DNA from: Syntrophomonadaceae bacterium
GTDB lineage: Bacteria; Bacillota; Syntrophomonadia; Syntrophomonadales; Syntrophomonadaceae
Direction of reading: 5' to 3'
Assembly: GCA_012718855.1 (NCBI GenBank)
Contig: JAAYBS010000033.1
Span: forward strand, 1-33,039
DNA length: 33,039 nucleotides
The translations under genes and the position numbers were made by a program. The notes beneath the pieces are model-generated. The model made no database searches and was not told the DNA's origin. It worked only from the letters and a program-made list of their open reading frames with translations. Below are positions 9,301-18,659 of the stretch, in pieces; the stretch's first letter is position 1, and each line of letters opens with the position of its first letter.

Positions 9301-11100
9301 ATGTTTGCATGGATGGGTAATATACTACGAGTTAATCTTACTGCTGGAACTGTAGTTGCAGAACCTCTGAATAAAGAATACGCGGAGAAATTTATTGGTG
9401 CTCGTGGACTGGGTACTAAATATTTTGTGGAAGAAGTTGACGCCAGTGTAGACCCTTTGAGTCCTGAAAACAAAATAGTCTTCATGACCGGTCCGCTCAC
9501 CGGAACTTTTGCCGGTTCAGCCGGGCGTTACAATGTTGTTACCAAAGGGCCTTTAAATGGAACAATTGCAGCCTCCAATTCCGGCGGTACTTTTGGACCG
9601 GAACTTAAATATGCCGGCTGGGATGGAATTATTTTTGAAGGTCGTTCACCAAATCCGGTCTATCTCTGGATTCATAATAATGAAGTTAAACTTTGCCCTG
9701 CTGATGAACTGTGGGGTCAGGATGTTTATGCTGCTACCGATTTGCTTAAAGCAGCAACTGATGAGGAAGCCAAGGTAGCATGTATTGGACCGGCCGGAGA
9801 AAACCTGGTTAAGTTTGCCTGTATTATGAATGAATATCACCGGGCTGCCGGTCGTTCAGGGGTTGGAGCAGTTATGGGTTCCAAAAACCTCAAAGCGATT
9901 GTAGTTCGCGGGACAGGCAGTGTGATGGTGAAAGACCCGCAGGCATTTATTGAAGCGGCCAAAGATGCCCGCCGCAAGCTGCATGAACATCCGGTCACCG
10001 GAGAAGGTCTGGGGGCTTATGGAACTAATATTCTGGTCAATATTTTAAATGAACATGGTGGTTTGCCAGTCAAGAATTTCAGCGAAGCTGCAGTTTTTCC
10101 CAATGCTGAAAAAATATCCGGAGAATATCAGGCGGAAAAATATCTGGTAAGAAATAAAGGCTGTTTTGGCTGTTGTATTGGCTGCGGCCGCGTAACTGAT
10201 ATTCCTAAAGGACCCTTCAAGAGTGCTGGGGAAGGGCCCGAATACGAGGCTACCTGGACTTTTGGGTCAAATTTGAACATTGATGATTTTGAAGCTATTT
10301 GTAAGGCTAACTTCCTGTGTAATGAATTGGGCCTGGATCCAATCACTCTTGGTGGCACCATTGCCTGTGCTACTGAAATGATGGAAAAAGGAATTATACC
10401 TCGTACAGCAGCACCTTTGCGCTGGGGAGATGGAGCCGTACTGGTTGATATGGTAACCAAAACCGCCTACCGGGAGGGCTTTGGAGATGAATTGGCAGAA
10501 GGTTCCTATCGTCTGGCAGAAAAATATGGTTATCCGGAGTACTCCATGACTGCAAAGAAACAGGAAATGCCGGCATATGATCCGCGCGGGCAGCAGGGTA
10601 TAGGCCTGAATTATGCTACTTCCAATCGGGGGGGGTGTCATGTACGCGGATATATGACTTCACCGGAAGTTTTAGGAATACCCGAAAAAGTTGATCCGGA
10701 TGCCACTGAGGGTAAAGCAGCCCTGCTTAAAGCATTTCAGGATCTTACCGGACTGGTTGACTCAGCAGGTGTTTGCCTGTTTGTTACTTTTGCGATTGGC
10801 CTGCCGGAAATTGCTGCCCAGCTGAGAACCGCAACAGGACTTGATATTAGCGATGATGAGTATTACCAGGTTGGCGATCGTATCTGGAATCTGGAACGGT
10901 TATTTAATCTAAGGGCAGGTTTCAGCAAGCAGGACGATACCTTGCCGCCGCGCCTCCTGAATGAACCTATGAAGGATGGTCCACATAAGGGAAGAGTAGT
11001 GGAACTGGATGTGATGCTGCCCGAATATTACAGTTTGCGGGGTTGGGATGAAGAAGGTGTTCCCACACCTGAAAAATTACAGGAATTGGGATTGGCTTAA
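9301..11100 (+). CDS. Aldehyde:ferredoxin oxidoreductase family (tungsten-pterin) catalytic subunit
   Basis: 599 aa. '[16 protein letters not shown]', '[48 protein letters not shown]', '[20 protein letters not shown]', 'DSAGVC'. Confidence 0.95.
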   Translation: MFAWMGNILRVNLTAGTVVAEPLNKEYAEKFIGARGLGTKYFVEEVDASVDPLSPENKIVFMTGPLTGTFAGSAGRYNVVTKGPLNGTIAASNSGGTFGPELKYAGWDGIIFEGRSPNPVYLWIHNNEVKLCPADELWGQDVYAATDLLKAATDEEAKVACIGPAGENLVKFACIMNEYHRAAGRSGVGAVMGSKNLKAIVVRGTGSVMVKDPQAFIEAAKDARRKLHEHPVTGEGLGAYGTNILVNILNEHGGLPVKNFSEAAVFPNAEKISGEYQAEKYLVRNKGCFGCCIGCGRVTDIPKGPFKSAGEGPEYEATWTFGSNLNIDDFEAICKANFLCNELGLDPITLGGTIACATEMMEKGIIPRTAAPLRWGDGAVLVDMVTKTAYREGFGDELAEGSYRLAEKYGYPEYSMTAKKQEMPAYDPRGQQGIGLNYATSNRGGCHVRGYMTSPEVLGIPEKVDPDATEGKAALLKAFQDLTGLVDSAGVCLFVTFAIGLPEIAAQLRTATGLDISDDEYYQVGDRIWNLERLFNLRAGFSKQDDTLPPRLLNEPMKDGPHKGRVVELDVMLPEYYSLRGWDEEGVPTPEKLQELGLA

Positions 11101-11325
11101 AATATAAGCAGGCTTATGGTTAAGAGCGCCCGGTCCGGTCTTCGGTTGATATAAAAGCTTTACATTATAGACCGGTTAAACAGAAATACAGGAATAAATA
11201 GCTTTAGTTTCACGTATTTACCCGGTGCGTATCTTAACCAAAAGCCATCTGGCCATGAATCAGGAGAGGTTATTTAGAAAATAGGGGAATCCTTTGAGGT
11301 ATGTCCTCTGTTGGAGGCGAGAGTT

Positions 11326-11832
11326 ATGCAAATTGAAGCGCGGGAATATGAGTATGCCAATGATTACAAAGTTTTGATTGAAAGTTATTCCGGGAAGCCG
11401 GAGCATCTTCTGGCTATTATGCAGGATGTACAGAAGCATTATAATTACCTGCCTCGCCTGGCGATCAGCATGATTTCTCAGCATGTAGGCATTCCGGTTA
11501 GCCGGGTATATGCCATGGCTTCTTTTTATAAAGCTTTTAGCCTGGTACCCAAGGGTAAATTTATTTTTCGTGTTTGTGATGGTACCGCCTGTCATATCAA
11601 AAATTCGGCTACCCTGCTCGACCAGTTGCAGGAGCATCTGGGGATAGAAGTAGATGAAACTACTGCTGACGGACTGTTTTCAATTGAAACCGTAAATTGT
11701 CTGGGGGCTTGTGCCCTGGCACCGGTTATGGTGGTTAACGGCAAGGTATATGGGAAGGTCAGTCCCGGTGATGTGGAAAGAATTATTAATGAGTATGGGG
11801 GGCAGAGCTATGCAAGCCAGCATAAATGTTAA
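11326..11832 (+). CDS. NuoE-like [2Fe-2S] thioredoxin-fold subunit
   Basis: 'LPRLAISMISQHVGIPVSRVYAMASFYKAFSLVPKGKFIFRVCDGTACHIK' and 'NCLGACALAPVMVVNGKVYG'. ATG at 11326 preceded by GGAGGCGAG (ORF open from 11311). Confidence 0.93.
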   Translation: MQIEAREYEYANDYKVLIESYSGKPEHLLAIMQDVQKHYNYLPRLAISMISQHVGIPVSRVYAMASFYKAFSLVPKGKFIFRVCDGTACHIKNSATLLDQLQEHLGIEVDETTADGLFSIETVNCLGACALAPVMVVNGKVYGKVSPGDVERIINEYGGQSYASQHKC

Positions 11833-13642
11833 CAGCAATGACCGGCAGACTGTTCTGGTTTGCTGTGGAACCGGCTGTACCGCCAATGGCGGGCGTGAGG
11901 TATTTAAAACTTTTGAAACCCTGCTTAAGGATCATGCGGAAATTGAATTGCTGCCGGTCATAAAAGCAACCGGATGTAATGGTTGGTGTGAAAAAGGACC
12001 ACTGGTTAGATTATTGCCCCGGGATATTACCTATTGCAGTGTAGCCCCCGAGGATGTCAGTGAAATCATAGATAAAACTTTAATAGAAGGTATACTCATC
12101 AAACGTTTATTATACCGTGACCCGGTCAGCAAGGAGTATTTAAGTTCTCACCATCAAACCGATTTTTATCGTAAGCAGCATAAAATTGCCCTGCGTAATA
12201 TTGGTGAAATTGATCCTGGTCAAATTGATGATTACATTGAACGTGAAGGTTATCAGGCATTAAAGAAGGCACTGCAGGAAATGTCCGGTCAGGGTATTAT
12301 CAATATCGTGCAGGCTGCCGGCCTGAGAGGAAGGGGAGGGGGAGGTTTCCCCACCGGACGCAAATGGCAAGCCTGCAAGAATGCCAGTGGCGAAGAAAAG
12401 TTTATCATCTGTAATGGTGATGAAGGAGATCCCGGTGCTTTTATGGATCGAAGTATTTTAGAGGGGGATCCTCATACCATTATTGAAGGTATGATTCTGG
12501 GTGCTTATGCTGTGGGTGCTTCGCGTGGATATGTCTATGTACGCGATGAATATGATCTGGCGGTGCAAAACCTCGGACAGGCTATTAATGATGCCCGCCA
12601 ACGGGGTTATCTGGGCAATAGAATTCTAGGCAGTGATCTGACGTTTGATATAGAAATTGTAAGAGGCGGAGGGGCTTTTGTATGTGGTGAAGAAACTGCC
12701 CTGATAGCTTCTATTGAAGGCCGAACCGGGGAGCCTCATGATAAGTATGTATTTCCAACTGAAAAAGGCTTATGGGGGATGCCTACGGTAATTAATAATG
12801 TTGAAACCTGGGCTAATGTTCCCGTAATTGTGCTGCATGGTGCCGAACCTTTTGCCCGGATTGGTACAAAGAACAGCAAAGGCACCAAGGTTTTTTCTCT
12901 GGTTGGTAAAGTAGTTAATACCGGCCTGGTGGAAGTTCCCATGGGCACCACTCTGCGGGAAGTTATCTATGAGATAGGCGGTGGGTTGCTCAAAAAGCGC
13001 AGCTTTAAAGCCGTGCAAACGGGTGGACCTTCAGGCGGTTGTATTCCTGCCAGTCTGCTTGACCTGCCCATTGATTTTGACAGCCTGACTGAAGCGGGGT
13101 CAATGATGGGTTCCGGTGGTTTGATAGTAATGGATGACCATACCTGTATGGTGGAGGTAGCCCGCTACTATACAAACTTTCTGGCTGGAGAATCCTGTGG
13201 TAAATGTACTCCCTGCCGGGAAGGACTTCGTGCTCAGCTGGAAATTCTAAACCGTATCTGTGATGGAGAGGGTACAATAGAAGACCTGGATTTACTGGAA
13301 GATATTAGTGTTACTATGCAGGAAGCCTCTCTTTGTGCGCTGGGACGTACGGCTCCTAACCCGGTTTTATCGACACTGCGCTATTTCCGTGAAGAATATT
13401 TGACTCATATAGAAGAGCGTCGTTGTCCCGCCGGGGTTTGTCGTGCACTGACCACCTTCTATATTGACCCGGTTAAATGTACCGGCTGTCAAGTGTGTAA
13501 AAAGCATTGTTCAGTCAATGCCATTCAGGGTGAGAAGAAAGAAGTTCATGTCATTGATGAATCCATCTGTATTCGTTGTGGAGAGTGTTACCGGCAATGT
13601 GCTTTTGATGCCGTAAAGTTGCGTCAGGAGGAATTACGATGA
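11810..13642 (+). CDS. NuoF/HydB-like FMN/NADH-binding subunit with N-terminal thioredoxin-like and C-terminal 2[4Fe-4S] domains
   Basis: 'GLRGRGGGGFPTGRKWQACKNASGEEKFIICNGDEGDPGAFMDR', 'ESCGKCTPCREG', C-terminal 'CTGCQVCKKHCSVNAI' and 'CIRCGECYRQCAFDAV'. ATG at 11810 is in frame in ORF 11711-13642. Confidence 0.95.
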   Translation: MQASINVNSNDRQTVLVCCGTGCTANGGREVFKTFETLLKDHAEIELLPVIKATGCNGWCEKGPLVRLLPRDITYCSVAPEDVSEIIDKTLIEGILIKRLLYRDPVSKEYLSSHHQTDFYRKQHKIALRNIGEIDPGQIDDYIEREGYQALKKALQEMSGQGIINIVQAAGLRGRGGGGFPTGRKWQACKNASGEEKFIICNGDEGDPGAFMDRSILEGDPHTIIEGMILGAYAVGASRGYVYVRDEYDLAVQNLGQAINDARQRGYLGNRILGSDLTFDIEIVRGGGAFVCGEETALIASIEGRTGEPHDKYVFPTEKGLWGMPTVINNVETWANVPVIVLHGAEPFARIGTKNSKGTKVFSLVGKVVNTGLVEVPMGTTLREVIYEIGGGLLKKRSFKAVQTGGPSGGCIPASLLDLPIDFDSLTEAGSMMGSGGLIVMDDHTCMVEVARYYTNFLAGESCGKCTPCREGLRAQLEILNRICDGEGTIEDLDLLEDISVTMQEASLCALGRTAPNPVLSTLRYFREEYLTHIEERRCPAGVCRALTTFYIDPVKCTGCQVCKKHCSVNAIQGEKKEVHVIDESICIRCGECYRQCAFDAVKLRQEELR

Positions 13643-14379
13643 AGATTATGCTAAACGGACAGGAACGGGAAGCCCGGGAGGGAGAAACCATCCTCGAAAT
13701 GTGCAGGCGGGAAGGTATACCTATCCCAACCTTTTGTTATTATCAAGCCTTTGGCGGACAGGGTGCCTGTCGTATGTGTATGGTCGAACTTCGGGAAGAA
13801 GGTCAGGAACAAACGCGTCTGGTAGCCGCCTGCACCTATCCAATTAAGAGTTCGGTAGAGATTATTACTGAATCCGAACGAATACAGCGCTTACGGCGAA
13901 CAATTGTAATGTTATTGGCACGGCGGGCACCGGATAACCCTTTGATGGAAGCGCTTGCCCGCACTTATTCATCCCCCCGCCTGACAGCAATAGAAGTGGA
14001 ACCACCTAATTGTATCTTATGCGGGCTTTGTATTCATGCCTGTGAGGAAATGGGCAGGACTGCTATTTGGAGCATGTTTAGGGGGATTGATAAGCGAATA
14101 GGCACTCCCTACGATGAAGCCAGCGAAGATTGCATAGGTTGTGCTGCCTGTGCACGGATTTGCCCGACTCAGGCTATCAATCTGGAAGAAGAGGGCTCGA
14201 CCCGAAGAATTTGGAACAAGACTTTTGAGTTGGTTGCCTGTCAGCGCTGCGGCAAGAATTATACTACCCGTGAAGAACTCGAATATCTTTGGGAACGCAC
14301 CGAATATGGTAAGGAGAAACTATGTGAGTCCTGCCGTAAAAAAACATTGGCTATTAACATGAAATCCTTTCAGCAATAG
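13639..14379 (+). CDS. NuoG-N/HydA-N-like iron-sulfur subunit ([2Fe-2S] + 2[4Fe-4S], extra C-terminal CxxC pair)
   Basis: 'PTFCYYQAFGGQGACRMCMVEL', 'CILCGLCIHACEEMG', 'CIGCAACARICPTQAI', tail 'CQRCGKNY...CESCRKK'. 4-bp overlap with the NuoF-like gene. Confidence 0.9.
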   Translation: MKIMLNGQEREAREGETILEMCRREGIPIPTFCYYQAFGGQGACRMCMVELREEGQEQTRLVAACTYPIKSSVEIITESERIQRLRRTIVMLLARRAPDNPLMEALARTYSSPRLTAIEVEPPNCILCGLCIHACEEMGRTAIWSMFRGIDKRIGTPYDEASEDCIGCAACARICPTQAINLEEEGSTRRIWNKTFELVACQRCGKNYTTREELEYLWERTEYGKEKLCESCRKKTLAINMKSFQQ

Positions 14380-14401
14380 CAAGTTGCAAGGTTCAAAATA
14401 A

Positions 14402-14419
14402 TGTAACAGTTGTGTTACA
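14402..14419 (+). promoter_or_regulatory. Perfect TGTAACA-N4-TGTTACA palindrome upstream of the sigma-54 regulator
   Basis: TGTAACA GTTG TGTTACA. The half-site is shared with the array at 8500-8559. Confidence 0.7.
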
Positions 14420-14472
14420 CTTAAGGCAAAGGATTAGCTCTGATAATCCATTGCTGAAAGGAATGAGGGCCA

Positions 14473-16482
14473 GTGGGCAAGCTATTGCAATCAGACAATA
14501 CCCTGCATTTATGGGAGCAGTTTGTTGAAAGTGGGGAACTGGCAGCCGATAATATAAATCCAGTGGTAGCTGCTTCCTGGAAACGTTGTTATACCAGCGG
14601 GGTTGATCCTTATGATGGCAGGAGCCATTTAATATTAGATAAAAAAGAATTGCAGCAACTGCTTAAACAACGTGCTGAACTTATTAATATTGCTTTACCA
14701 CTAATGAAAGATTTGAATCGCTATGTTGCCGGTTCCGGATTCCTCGTTATGTTGACCGACGAACGGGGATTTATTTTAGAAGTACTGGGCGATCAGGATA
14801 TTCTAAGAAGTGCCCGGCAGATAAACTTTATTAAAGGAGCAGCCTGGACCGAGCAAGAGGTAGGTACTAACGCAATTGGTACCGTACTGCAGGAAAAAAT
14901 TCCGTTGCAGATAACCAGTTACGAACATTATTGTCAGTTGCATCATTCCTGGACCTGTTCGGCAGCACCTATTTTTAATGAACAGGAGCAAATGATTGGA
15001 GTTCTTAATGTATCCGGTCCTTGCGGGGAAACTCATCAACATACTTTAGGGATGGTAGTATCAGCAGTAGCAGCCATTATGTTTCAAATGCGCGTGCATG
15101 CCCGCAATCTGGAGTTGAATGTCATCAATGAACGCATGCGAAATGTTTTTATGAGCATGTCTGATGGGGTTATGGTATTAGGAAATGATGGCTGTATTGT
15201 ACAAATAAACCCGGTGGCGGAGCAGTTATTAGGCCGGAGCAGTCGGGATATAGAAGGCAAGCATTGCGAAACATTTTTCCCCGATTATATTAAGATTCAG
15301 GATCCCTTGCAGAAGGGAAAGGAATGGAATGATGTAGAAGCGCATCTACAGGGGGCCGGTGGAACGATTAACTGTATTGCTTCCTGCAAGCCTATCTGGG
15401 ACGAAAACGCCCGTGTAAATGGATCAATTCTTATTTTTAATCCTCTGAAAAAGATCAGCAATCTGGTAAACCGCCTGAGCGGAGCCCATGCCAGTTTTAC
15501 ATTTCAGGACATAATCGGGCAGAATCATAAATTACTGGAGGCTGTACAGACGGCAACTCTGGCGGCCGATAAACGCAGCAACATCCTGTTGCAGGGAGAA
15601 AGCGGTACCGGCAAAGAACTTTTTGCCCAGGCCATTCACAATGCCAGCCCTCGTAAACATGGGCCTTTTGTAGCTCTTAACTGTGGAGCCATTCCCCGTG
15701 AATTGCTGGGCAGTGAACTATTTGGCTATGTAGATGGTGCTTTTACCGGGGCCCGGCGGGGAGGCAGAACCGGCAAGTTTGAACTGGCCTCCGGGGGAAC
15801 TCTGTTTTTGGATGAAATAGGGGAGATGCCGTTGGGTAAACAGGTATCCCTGCTGCGAGCAGTACAGGAAAAAGAAATCAGCCGTATTGGTGATGATAAA
15901 GTAATTCCCGTTGATGTACGTATTATTTGTGCTACCAACAAAGATTTAAAGGCCGAGGTGGAAAAGGGTAATTTTCGTCAGGATCTCTATTATCGGTTGA
16001 ATGTTATCAAAATTAAACTGCCTTCTTTACGCGAACGGCGGGAGGACATACCCCTGCAATTTAACTATTTTCTGGAGCAGACCAGTGAAAAAATGGAGAT
16101 GCCGATGCCGCAGGTTGAACCGTCTGTACTGGATTATTTGTGTCGCTATGACTGGCCAGGCAATGTACGTGAACTGCAGAATGTAGTAGAAAGAATGATT
16201 AATATCAGTAATGGACAGGAAATCACCGTGCAGCACCTGCCCAATGAAATTCTGCAACAAGGTAATTCTAAAAATAATGAACCTGTACTGCTTCCCAGTT
16301 CCGGGGTAAGTGTAAGCGAACAGCGTGAACGGCAAAAACAGGACCGGGACCGATTTGAAAAGCAGGAAATTATAATGCTGCTGGATAAATATGGCGGCAA
16401 CATCAGCCGAATCGCGCAGGAAATGAACGTTTCCCGTAATACAATCTACCGCAAAATGAAGAGATATGAGATAAGGCTTTAA
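14473..16482 (+). CDS. Sigma-54-dependent transcriptional activator, GAF-PAS-AAA+-Fis HTH (AcoR-like architecture)
   Basis: GTG start. Walker A 'GESGTGKE', 'GAFTGARRGG' sigma-54 contact loop, 'GGTLFLDEIGEMP', Fis HTH 'GGNISRIAQEMNVSRNTIYRKMKRY'. Confidence 0.95.
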   Translation: MGKLLQSDNTLHLWEQFVESGELAADNINPVVAASWKRCYTSGVDPYDGRSHLILDKKELQQLLKQRAELINIALPLMKDLNRYVAGSGFLVMLTDERGFILEVLGDQDILRSARQINFIKGAAWTEQEVGTNAIGTVLQEKIPLQITSYEHYCQLHHSWTCSAAPIFNEQEQMIGVLNVSGPCGETHQHTLGMVVSAVAAIMFQMRVHARNLELNVINERMRNVFMSMSDGVMVLGNDGCIVQINPVAEQLLGRSSRDIEGKHCETFFPDYIKIQDPLQKGKEWNDVEAHLQGAGGTINCIASCKPIWDENARVNGSILIFNPLKKISNLVNRLSGAHASFTFQDIIGQNHKLLEAVQTATLAADKRSNILLQGESGTGKELFAQAIHNASPRKHGPFVALNCGAIPRELLGSELFGYVDGAFTGARRGGRTGKFELASGGTLFLDEIGEMPLGKQVSLLRAVQEKEISRIGDDKVIPVDVRIICATNKDLKAEVEKGNFRQDLYYRLNVIKIKLPSLRERREDIPLQFNYFLEQTSEKMEMPMPQVEPSVLDYLCRYDWPGNVRELQNVVERMINISNGQEITVQHLPNEILQQGNSKNNEPVLLPSSGVSVSEQRERQKQDRDRFEKQEIIMLLDKYGGNISRIAQEMNVSRNTIYRKMKRYEIRL

Positions 16483-16567
16483 GCGGGATGTTGTGCTATA
16501 TATTCCATTGACGGCTTTGCATAGTTAAGTATTAAAAATGAAGTTTTTACAGCGGAACAATTATACA

Positions 16568-16596
16568 CAAAAAAGAGTCAGGTATTTCCCTGACTC
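16568..16596 (-). terminator. Intrinsic terminator of the minus-strand MORN gene
   Basis: On the minus strand, GAGTCAGG-loop-CCTGACTC followed by TTTTTT. Confidence 0.8.
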
Positions 16597-16609
16597 TCGA
16601 TGATTAAAA

Positions 16610-16906
16610 CTATACGGGTTCATTATGTTTCCATTTTCCGCTGTGACCTTTGCTGCCATCCTTATAATAAACGGTACCCTCACCATGTCTTAAACCATTC
16701 AGGTATTCGCCTTCATAACGCAGTGTGCCATCAGGATAGTATTCTTTTCCATAGCCCTCCTGTTTGCCGTTAACCCAGTCCCCCTCGTACATCCCGCCAT
16801 TACGGAATATGGCTTTGCCTTTGCCGTTTGGCTTCCCCTCTTTAACATCACCGATATAATCTACCTTAACTGTGTAACGTAATTCCAGATCAACTATTTC
16901 TGCCAT
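16610..16906 (-). CDS. MORN-repeat protein
   Basis: 98 aa with about three MORN repeats: 'GKAIFRNGGMYEGDWVNGKQEGYGKEYYPDGTLRYEGEYLNGLRHGEGTVYYKDG'. Confidence 0.88.
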   Translation of the reverse strand: MAEIVDLELRYTVKVDYIGDVKEGKPNGKGKAIFRNGGMYEGDWVNGKQEGYGKEYYPDGTLRYEGEYLNGLRHGEGTVYYKDGSKGHSGKWKHNEPV

Positions 16907-17028
16907 TATAAGACCCCCCCTTCAGAAGATTAAGTCTGCCTAATTTAATAATAACATGCTGGCAATAATTTTGGAAAAGTATTCTATTAAAGTGCCAATA
17001 ATTACCTTTAAGCCAATGCCCAGTCTGC

Positions 17029-17057
17029 TTGACTTAAACCATAAACCTGTTTATTAT
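17029..17057 (+). promoter_or_regulatory. Sigma-A-type promoter of dinB
   Basis: TTGACT (17029-17034), 17-bp spacer, TATTAT (17052-17057). Confidence 0.55.
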
Positions 17058-17061
17058 AATA

Positions 17062-17074
17062 GAACAAATGTTCG
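17062..17074 (+). promoter_or_regulatory. LexA/SOS box (Firmicute type GAAC-N4-GTTC)
   Basis: GAACAAATGTTCG, about 20 bp upstream of the preferred dinB start and just after the -10. Confidence 0.8.
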
Positions 17075-17093
17075 GGAAGAGGGGGTCTGGAAG

Positions 17094-18356
17094 ATGGGGG
17101 ATAGAGTTATACTACATGCGGACCTTAATAATTTTTATGCTTCGGTTGAATGCCTCCATCGACCGGAAATACGTGATAAACCGGTAGCAGTCTGCGGTGA
17201 TCCGGCAGCCCGGCATGGTATTGTACTGGCTAAGAATTACCTGGCCAAAGCCACCGGTATTAAAACTGGCGAGGTAATCTGGCAGGCCCGGCAAAAATGT
17301 CCGCAACTGCTGGTGGTTCCCCCCAATTATCCTCTTTATCTGCGCTTTGGTCGTCTGGCCCGTAGTATTTACAGCAGCTATACTGATCAGGTAGAACCGT
17401 TTGGTTTAGACGAAGCCTGGCTGGATGTATCCGGAAGCATTCATATTTTTGGTGATGGTATCCGTATAGCTGATGAAATCAGAGAGCGAATTAAATCTGA
17501 ACTGGGCATAACTGCATCGGTAGGGGTTAGTTACAACAAGATATTTGCCAAGCTGGGCAGTGATATGAAAAAACCTGATGCTACCACGATTATTAGCCGC
17601 GAAAATTTCAAACAGGTGGTATGGCCATTGCCGGCCGGGGAGTTGCTTTATGTGGGCCGGGCTACCAGACATAAACTGGCTCGTCGCGGTATCAGTACCA
17701 TTGGGGATATTGCCGGCGCTGATCCCGGGTATCTGCGTTCGTTTCTGGGAAAATGGGGAGAGGTATTATGGTCTTTTGCCAATGGTTATGACAGCTCAGC
17801 GGTAGTACATCAGGGGGAGGAATCCCTGATAAAAAGTGTAGGAAACAGTATTACTACCCCCCGTGACCTGGAAAGCGATGAAGATGTACAAATGATATTT
17901 TATGTGCTGAGCGAAAGTGTAGCCGCCCGTATGCGGGAACATGGATTCAAATGTCGTACCGTACAGATTCAGATTCGGGATAAAGACTTATTCAGTTTTG
18001 GCGTCCAGGGCAAATTTTCAAAACCTACCTATCTATCCAGTGATCTGGCCGAAAAAGCCATGGAACTTTTTCGGATTAACTATTCCTGGACAAATCCTAT
18101 CCGTAGCGTGGGAGTACGGGGGTGTGACCTGGTCTCTGCCGACAGTCATGAGCAGCTTTCACTGTTTGAAAATGAGGCTTGGCGCATAAAACAGGATAAA
18201 ATTGAGGCTACTGTCGATGTATTGCGTTATCGTTTTGGACATTTCTCTATCCAACGGGCCGTTTTATTAAAGGATAATGAGCTGGGGGTCATAAACCCCA
18301 AAGAAGACCATGTTATCCACCCGGTAGCATTTTTTAAGGAAGGAAGGTTACCATGA
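17094..18356 (+). CDS. dinB: DNA polymerase IV-like Y-family polymerase
   Basis: 'VILHADLNNFYASVECLHRPEIRDKPVAVCGD', 'FGLDEAWLDVSG', 'ITASVGVSYNKIFAKLGSDMKKPD'. ATG 17094 is in frame in ORF 16956-18356. Confidence 0.95.
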   Translation: MGDRVILHADLNNFYASVECLHRPEIRDKPVAVCGDPAARHGIVLAKNYLAKATGIKTGEVIWQARQKCPQLLVVPPNYPLYLRFGRLARSIYSSYTDQVEPFGLDEAWLDVSGSIHIFGDGIRIADEIRERIKSELGITASVGVSYNKIFAKLGSDMKKPDATTIISRENFKQVVWPLPAGELLYVGRATRHKLARRGISTIGDIAGADPGYLRSFLGKWGEVLWSFANGYDSSAVVHQGEESLIKSVGNSITTPRDLESDEDVQMIFYVLSESVAARMREHGFKCRTVQIQIRDKDLFSFGVQGKFSKPTYLSSDLAEKAMELFRINYSWTNPIRSVGVRGCDLVSADSHEQLSLFENEAWRIKQDKIEATVDVLRYRFGHFSIQRAVLLKDNELGVINPKEDHVIHPVAFFKEGRLP

Positions 18357-18613
18357 TGGAGGAAAAAAACTATCACCATCCTCATAAAGTATATGTAAGT
18401 GTAAAAGCAGTTTTCTATCCTGATGGCGGATTTAAACCGGTTTCGTTTATCTGGGAGGATGGTCAGGAGTATGAAATAAGTCGAGTAACCGATATTCGGC
18501 GGGCAGCCAGTCTAAAAGCCGGCGGGGCCGGTATTCGTTATACCTGCAAGGTAGAAAATCGGGAAGTTTATTTGTTTTTGGAGGAAGACCGATGGTTTAT
18601 GGAGAAAAGGTGA
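18353..18613 (+). CDS. Small conserved-type protein translationally coupled to dinB
   Basis: 86 aa, ATGA overlap with the dinB stop codon. Confidence 0.75.
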   Translation: MMEEKNYHHPHKVYVSVKAVFYPDGGFKPVSFIWEDGQEYEISRVTDIRRAASLKAGGAGIRYTCKVENREVYLFLEEDRWFMEKR

Positions 18614-18659
18614 AATTAAGGTTGATATAAGGCAGAGGTTGAGGGGGAGAGGATAACAA

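Noticed and set aside
16914-16920. C7/G7 homopolymer in front of the MORN gene as a phase-variation tract
   Set aside because: It is short and sits at the Shine-Dalgarno position (G-rich RBS on the minus strand); no frame depends on it.
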